NCBI RefSeq assembly: GCF_004114935.1
Contig: NZ_CP022221.1
Span: 372,001-436,000, forward strand
From: Bradyrhizobium zhanjiangense
GTDB lineage: Bacteria; Pseudomonadota; Alphaproteobacteria; Rhizobiales; Xanthobacteraceae
Direction of reading: 5' to 3'
DNA: 64,000 bases
Of this stretch, positions 57,813-64,000 are shown piece after piece. The number at the start of each line of letters is the position of its first letter. Position 1 is the first letter of the stretch. The notes beneath the pieces are model-generated. The model searched no databases. It was not told where the DNA came from and saw only the letters and a list, made by a program, of their open reading frames with translations. Made by a program: the position numbers and the translations under genes.

Positions 57813-57893
57813 GTCGTTCCCCCCGGCATTAACTGGCGTCGCACGCTGTGGCGTCGTTGCCCGGTGCGATCGAAGAAGATGTATTAGATTAGA

Positions 57894-60240
<2,347 letters not shown>

Positions 60241-60376
60241 GCGTGAGCTTTCTTGCCGTCATTTCCGGATTGAAGCTCCGAAATGACATACGGGCCGATC
60301 CGCCCTTGTTTCACCGCACTGTTTCGCCCACCTCAAGTCTGCTAGCAAGACCAGGAATTGGCCGGGAAAGTCGGGT

Positions 60377-61597
60377 ATGTCGGTACAGGGTAGCATTGTC
60401 ATTGGCGGCGGCGCGTTTGCAGGGCTGGCGCTGGCGTTGGCGCTGCGTCAGGGGCTCGGACCCGAGATTTCCGTCATCGTGGCCGATCCCGCGCTCAGCA
60501 TGCGTCCGAGCCGCGACCCGCGCGCCACCGCGATCGTGGCCGCCTGCCGCCGCCTGTTCGAGGCGATCGGCGCCTGGGACGATGTCCGGGGCGAGGCGCA
60601 GCCGATCCTCGACATGGTCGTCACCGATTCCAAGCTGGAGGACGCTACGCGCTCGGTGTTCCTGAATTTCGCCGGCGATGTCGCGCCGGGCGAGCCCTTC
60701 GCCCATATGGTCGAGAACGGCCGCCTGATCGATGCGCTGGTGGCGCGCGCCGAGGCCGAGGGCATCGATCTGCGCGCCACCACTGTCGCGTCCTACGACG
60801 CGCGTTCCGAGGGCATCGACGTGACGCTCGGCGATGGCAGCGTGATCGCGGCGAGCCTGCTGGTCGCCGCCGATGGCGCCAGATCCAAGCTGCGTGAGCG
60901 CGCTGGGATCGCCACCCACGGCTGGGAGTACGATCAGTCCGGCATCGTCGTCACCGTCGGCCACGAGCGCGATCACGAGGGCCGCGCCGAAGAGCACTTT
61001 CTGCCCGCCGGCCCGTTCGCGATCCTGCCGCTATCCGGCAAGCGGTCATCGCTGGTGTGGACCGAGCGCCGCAGCGAGGCCGCGCGCATCATCGCGCTCA
61101 GTGATGAGGAGTTCCACGCTGAACTCGAGCAGCGCTTTGGCCTGCATCTCGGTGAGGTCAAGGCGCTCGACAAGCCGCGCGCATTCCCACTGTCCTATTT
61201 CGTCGCGCGCTCCTTCATCGCCGAGCGCCTGGCGCTGGTCGGCGATGCCGCCCATGTCATCCATCCGATCGCGGGCCAGGGCCTCAACATGGGGCTGAAG
61301 GATGTCGCCGCGCTGGCCGAGGTGGTCGTCGATGCCGCGCGGCTCGGCATGGATCTCGGCGGCGCCGACGTGCTGGACCGTTACCAGCGCTGGCGCCGGT
61401 TCGACACCATGGCGATGGGCGTTGCCACCAACTCGCTGAACTTCCTGTTCTCCAACCAGTCGACGCTGCTGCGCACGGTGCGCGACATCGGCCTCGGCCT
61501 CGTCGACCGCGCCCCGCCGCTGAAGAATCTCTTCATCCGCCAGGCGGCTGGTTTGACTGGTGAAGTGCCGCGCTTGTTGAAGGGCGAGGCGCTATAG
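60377..61597 (+). CDS. UbiH/UbiF-type FAD hydroxylase, probably ubiquinone synthesis
   Basis: Flavin monooxygenase of 406 residues in the UbiH/UbiF/VisC group. The dinucleotide motif is IVIGGGAFAGLALALALRQ, then the DG motif in VAADGARSKLRERAGI, and the FAD-binding GD motif in RLALVGDAAHVIHPIAGQGL. One ring-hydroxylation step of ubiquinone synthesis is the usual job; which position (C5, C6 or C1) cannot be read from sequence. Divergent from tesB with 136 bp between them. Confidence 0.92.
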   Translation: MSVQGSIVIGGGAFAGLALALALRQGLGPEISVIVADPALSMRPSRDPRATAIVAACRRLFEAIGAWDDVRGEAQPILDMVVTDSKLEDATRSVFLNFAGDVAPGEPFAHMVENGRLIDALVARAEAEGIDLRATTVASYDARSEGIDVTLGDGSVIAASLLVAADGARSKLRERAGIATHGWEYDQSGIVVTVGHERDHEGRAEEHFLPAGPFAILPLSGKRSSLVWTERRSEAARIIALSDEEFHAELEQRFGLHLGEVKALDKPRAFPLSYFVARSFIAERLALVGDAAHVIHPIAGQGLNMGLKDVAALAEVVVDAARLGMDLGGADVLDRYQRWRRFDTMAMGVATNSLNFLFSNQSTLLRTVRDIGLGLVDRAPPLKNLFIRQAAGLTGEVPRLLKGEAL

Positions 61598-61622
61598 GTC
61601 TCGCTGCTGCCTTAACTCTCCG

Positions 61623-61768
61623 CCGTCATCCCGGACAAGCGCGCTCTCAAGCGCGCGCAGATCCGGGATAAATACGCCGCAGCAATCGTTTTGCGAAGAC
61701 TCGGAGTTGCCAGCTCACGCAACCATGCAATTCCGTGGTTATGGGTCCTGGCTTTCGCCAGGACGACC
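61623..61768. repeat. Composite repeat between the UbiH-type gene and the Trm112-like gene
   Basis: Left part GTCATCCCGGACAAGCGCGC with an inverted GCGCGCGCAGATCCGGGATAA, as in the right half of the 17511-17653 element, then the family B end ATGGGTCCTGGCTTTCGCCAG at 61741. The space between the two parts matches neither family. Confidence 0.6.
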
Positions 61769-61810
61769 CCGAGAGTGCTGCGCGGCCATCGCGTGCAACT
61801 CTCGCTTATC

Positions 61811-62008
61811 TCAATCGATCTTGCGCGCCTCTTCCGGCAGCATGATCGGGATGCCGTCGCGGATCGGATAAGCGAGCTTGGCGCTGCGCGAGATCAGCTC
61901 CTGCCGCGCGGCGTCGAACTCCAGCGGGCCCTTGGTCAGCGGGCAGACCAGAATCTCCAGCAGTTTCGGATCGACGCTGGCTTCGGGGCGTTCGGTGGGC
62001 GCGTTCAT
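61811..62008 (-). CDS. Trm112-family protein with degenerate zinc site
   Basis: A 65-residue protein from ATG 62008 ([20 protein letters not shown]). Trm112 proteins usually carry CPxCKG near the start and a second site later, and support methyltransferases or act as small zinc modules. Here [13 protein letters not shown] keeps only the first Cys, and [11 protein letters not shown] is normal. The second Cys pair is missing, so zinc binding is doubtful. The upstream in-frame start at 62053 would lie in the intergenic region and is rejected. Confidence 0.88.
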   Translation of the reverse strand: MNAPTERPEASVDPKLLEILVCPLTKGPLEFDAARQELISRSAKLAYPIRDGIPIMLPEEARKID

Positions 62009-62071
62009 GGATGGTCTCCGGCAGTCGGCTGCCTCTAGCACAGAAATTCGCATCCGCCCATCGCGGCTGCC

Positions 62072-62136
62072 AAAGCGTTTTCCAGCGAAATGGGTACCGG
62101 TTCGCGGAAAGAAAACGCGTCAAAATAAGAATCTAA
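62072..62136. repeat. Interspersed repeat, family E
   Basis: AAAGCGTTTTCCAGCGAAAT, then ACCGGTTCGCGG and AAACGCGTCAAAATAAGAATC. It is the best-preserved copy of the element at 3022-3085 and runs up to the TetR gene end. Confidence 0.7.
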
Positions 62137-62663
62137 GCGGACACCATCCGCAAGAGCTCGTCGAGCAGGGCCTGGAGCCGCGCCGGCGGCACCGGCGTGC
62201 CGGATAAGGCAAAGCCGAGAAAGGTCCAGTACAGGATCTGCGAGCGCACCTGCGCCATCGCCGGGTCGAGCCCCCGCTGCTTCAGCAGCGCCTCGATATA
62301 GTCGAGCCTGCGGCGGTCGATCGCGCGGACTGCGCCTTGCGCGGCCGCATCGAACGCCGCCCAGTTGCGCACGGCGCGCTCGAGGTCGAGCCGCGCGCCG
62401 AAAGATCTTCGCAACAGGGCATTCAGTGGCTCGTCACTGCCGGCCTCGACGTCGGCGATGATCTGCTCGGCCGCGATCTCGCGCCAGCGTTTCAGCAAGG
62501 CGGCGTGGAAGGCGCCGAGATCGGCAAAATGCCAGTAGAAGCTGCCGCGCGACACGCCCATGGCCTTGGCGAGCGGATCGGCTTTCAGCGCCGTAAAACC
62601 GCTTCTGGCGAGCGCCTTGAGCCCCTCCTTGATCCAGTCGTCGGCGGAGAGCTGTTCGGTCAT
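62133..62663 (-). CDS. TetR-family transcriptional repressor
   Basis: A 176-residue regulator from ATG 62663 (MTEQLSADDWIKEGLKALA). The helix-turn-helix is ADPLAKAMGVSRGSFYWHF at about 28-46, the family pattern, followed by a helical ligand-binding domain with no recognised ligand pattern. It is divergent from a small membrane-protein gene, with two palindromes of the same type in the 111 bp between them, which argues that it controls both genes. Confidence 0.93.
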   Translation of the reverse strand: MTEQLSADDWIKEGLKALARSGFTALKADPLAKAMGVSRGSFYWHFADLGAFHAALLKRWREIAAEQIIADVEAGSDEPLNALLRRSFGARLDLERAVRNWAAFDAAAQGAVRAIDRRRLDYIEALLKQRGLDPAMAQVRSQILYWTFLGFALSGTPVPPARLQALLDELLRMVSA

Positions 62664-62686
62664 GGCGGGTTCCCGATGATCAGGAC

Positions 62687-62702
62687 CATACACGAGTGTA
62701 TT
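62687..62702. promoter_or_regulatory. TetR operator candidate 1
   Basis: ATACACGAGTGTAT is a perfect palindrome around GA at 62688-62701, 24 bases upstream of the TetR start. It is of the same half-site class (ATACAC) as the second palindrome at 62729-62746, so the two probably bind the same regulator. Confidence 0.75.
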
Positions 62703-62728
62703 GACAGATCACCGCGCGTGGGTCCATA

Positions 62729-62746
62729 CCATACACGACTGTATGG
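62729..62746. promoter_or_regulatory. TetR operator candidate 2
   Basis: CCATACACGACTGTATGG has perfect seven-base arms around CGAC. It is nested in a wider match, GTCCATA ... TATGGAC (62722-62748). It lies 29 bases before the start of the membrane-protein gene at 62775, and 42 bases from operator 1, about four helical turns, so two dimers could act together. Confidence 0.78.
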
Positions 62747-62774
62747 ACAACTGGATGGATCGGGAGTTTCCGTC

Positions 62775-63125
62775 ATGCGCGATCTCCTGCTGCAATGCTC
62801 CGGCGCCGCCGCGGTCGTGCTGGCGCTGATCCACGGCATGCTCGGCGAGACCAAGGTATTCGCGCGGGCCACGATCGAACCGCCGCGCCTTCGTACGCTG
62901 ATCCGCTTGGTGTGGCAGGCCGGCACGGTGGCGTGGATCGGCGGCGGCGTACTGCTGCTCGCGGCACCCTGGATGCAATCCAACCTCGCCCGGCACTGGA
63001 TCATCGTCACGCTCGCCGTCGTGTTCGGCTTCGCGGCACTCGCCAATGCCTTGGCGACGCGCGGCCGCCACTTTGGCTGGGTCGGCATGGGTGCTGTCGT
63101 GGCGCTTGCGGTTGCCGGCTACTAG
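62775..63125 (+). CDS. Small four-helix membrane protein divergent from TetR
   Basis: A 116-residue protein that is hydrophobic throughout, with about four helices: DLLLQCSGAAAVVLALIHG, TVAWIGGGVLLLAAPWM, IIVTLAVVFGFAALANALA and VGMGAVVALAVAG. Basic and acidic residues occur only in the first loop (GETKVFARATIEPPRL). The start is ATG 62775, in the middle of a longer frame. Its position beside a TetR gene and two operators suggests expression is repressed until a small molecule appears. The function is unknown; a transporter helper is one possibility. Confidence 0.8.
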   Translation: MRDLLLQCSGAAAVVLALIHGMLGETKVFARATIEPPRLRTLIRLVWQAGTVAWIGGGVLLLAAPWMQSNLARHWIIVTLAVVFGFAALANALATRGRHFGWVGMGAVVALAVAGY

Positions 63126-63329
63126 CGACACCCGCGTCTTGGCCCGTGAGGCGTAAGGCCGCAGCGGCGCTTCAAATGCGCGCTGCATACGGAGAGCGCT
63201 GATCTTTTGACGACCGTTAGAATGAATCTAAGATTGGTCACCCCCCAACCGGATTGACTTCACCTTCACCTTTGCTTCCTTCGGCTGCGCTTCGCGCTGA
63301 GCACACAGCGCACAGAGAAGGAGACGTTC

Positions 63330-63608
63330 GTGAAGGTCATTCGTGTTGTTGCCATTGCGCTGACGATCGGGATTGGTATGGGATCGGCGGCCATGGCCGA
63401 CGGTTTCAAGGACTGCACCAAGCTCGACAAGGCGTCGTGGAAGCCGGCCAGCGAAGCCGAAGCCAAGGCCAAGGCTTTGGGCTATGAGGTGCGGCGCTCC
63501 AAGATCGAAGGCTCGTGCTATGAGGTCTATGGCGTCAAGGAAGGCAAGCTCTATGAGCTGTTCTACAGCCCCGAAGACCTCAGCTTGAAGCACACGATTG
63601 CCAAGTAA
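63330..63608 (+). CDS. PepSY-like exported protein
   Basis: A 92-residue secreted protein beginning MKVIRVVAIALTIGIGMGSA with a Sec signal cleaved after AMA. The mature part, with KALGYEVRRSKIEGSCYEVYG and KLYELFYSPEDLSL, matches the PepSY/YpeB-like pattern seen in small periplasmic proteins that inhibit or sense proteases, or that go with cytochrome b genes. One cysteine pair (DCTK, SCYE) may form a disulphide. The next gene, 49 bp later, is a cytochrome b, making a typical two-gene unit. Confidence 0.88.
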   Translation: MKVIRVVAIALTIGIGMGSAAMADGFKDCTKLDKASWKPASEAEAKAKALGYEVRRSKIEGSCYEVYGVKEGKLYELFYSPEDLSLKHTIAK

Positions 63609-63657
63609 GCTGCGCAAGTAAACTGCGGCAAGTGAGCCCCAAAGCGAAACGGGCTTG

Positions 63658-64000
63658 ATGGAAGAAGCGGCGCGACAAACGCGCGGGGCGTCCGACAGGA
63701 CCCCCGCGAATCGAATCGTTTCGCGGACGGTCGCGGTCTGGGACCTCCCGCTGCGCGTCTGGCATTGGCTTCTTGCGATCTCAGTTCTGACGGCGTGGTT
63801 CACGCCGACCGTCTATGACGGCCTTCACCGCATCGTTGGCTATGCGGTCATCGGCCTCCTCGCCTTCCGCCTGATCTGGGGCTTGATGGGAAGCCGCTAT
63901 TCGCGCTTCCGGATGGTCGGCGTCAGGCTGCGCGCCGCACCACACTATCTCTGGAATCTGCGCCGCGGCATCACCGGCCGCTATATCGGGCTCAACCCCG
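63658..64000 (+). CDS. Cytochrome b (b561-like) membrane protein, 3' end outside window
   Basis: Diheme b-type cytochrome domain, first 114 residues only. The sequence from ATG 63658 (MEEAARQTRGASDRTP) reaches the first helix with the heme His in VWDLPLRVWHWLLAISVL, then a second helix with YDGLHRIVGYAVIGLLAFRLIWGLMG and the conserved WGLMGSRYSRF loop, as in the b-type subunits of Ni/Fe hydrogenases and thiosulfate-type dehydrogenases. It lies 49 bp after the PepSY-like gene on the same strand; these probably form one electron-transfer unit. The C-terminal half is cut by the window edge. Confidence 0.9.
   Translation, partial: MEEAARQTRGASDRTPANRIVSRTVAVWDLPLRVWHWLLAISVLTAWFTPTVYDGLHRIVGYAVIGLLAFRLIWGLMGSRYSRFRMVGVRLRAAPHYLWNLRRGITGRYIGLNP

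Overview
The window is a GC-rich chromosomal segment of an alphaproteobacterium of the order Hyphomicrobiales. Bradyrhizobium or a close relative is the best guess, from gene content, from two glnK-amtB pairs and from the style of the intergenic palindromic repeats; the genus is an inference. I see no phage, insertion sequence, CRISPR array, rRNA or tRNA gene.

The most informative part is the middle. From about 22.2 to 36.9 kb the order is secB, dnaQ, coaE, maf, the PEP-synthase/PPDK regulatory protein, a gene-free stretch of 524 bp, hemJ, rho, mnmE (trmE), mnmG (gidA), rsmG (gidB), parA, parB, holA. This is the gene neighbourhood of the chromosomal replication origin known from Caulobacter and Rickettsia. 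Genes point leftward on the left of the gap (dnaQ to the PPDK regulator) and rightward on its right (hemJ to parB), as expected for bidirectional replication out of 25555-26078. The gap holds an AT-rich run and two 9-mers one mismatch from the DnaA box. Four perfect or near-perfect ParB-binding palindromes (parS, core GTTTCACGTGAAAC) and one degenerate copy lie 3.7-6.2 kb to the right, between mnmE and rsmG, next to parAB. The window therefore appears to hold both oriC and the ParABS segregation locus.

Left arm: the end of a Tad/Flp pilus locus (cpaC partial, cpaD, cpaE), a TPR lipoprotein, a PilZ protein, a YifB ATPase, a small exported protein, a hybrid histidine kinase, coaA, a histidine operon (hisE, hisF, hisA, hisH, a DUF2628 membrane gene, hisB) facing the hslV-hslU protease genes, a polytopic membrane protein of unknown function, then an Smr protein, mltA and a Tim44-like gene.

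Right arm: the leuS-lptE-holA cluster, two diguanylate cyclase genes, a YggS PLP protein, a hydratase, a YkuD transpeptidase, an OmpR-type response regulator and a cyclic-nucleotide-binding-domain protein, exonuclease III, lolA, ftsK, an aminotransferase, a GFA-family protein, two glnK-amtB ammonium modules enclosing an orphan clpP and an ArsR/SRPBCC pair, a GYF-domain membrane protein, tesB, a UbiH-type hydroxylase, a Trm112-like protein, a TetR regulator facing a small membrane protein across two palindromic operators, and a PepSY-like protein upstream of a cytochrome b gene cut by the window end.

Several families of palindromic intergenic repeats are scattered through the window, confined to spaces between genes.
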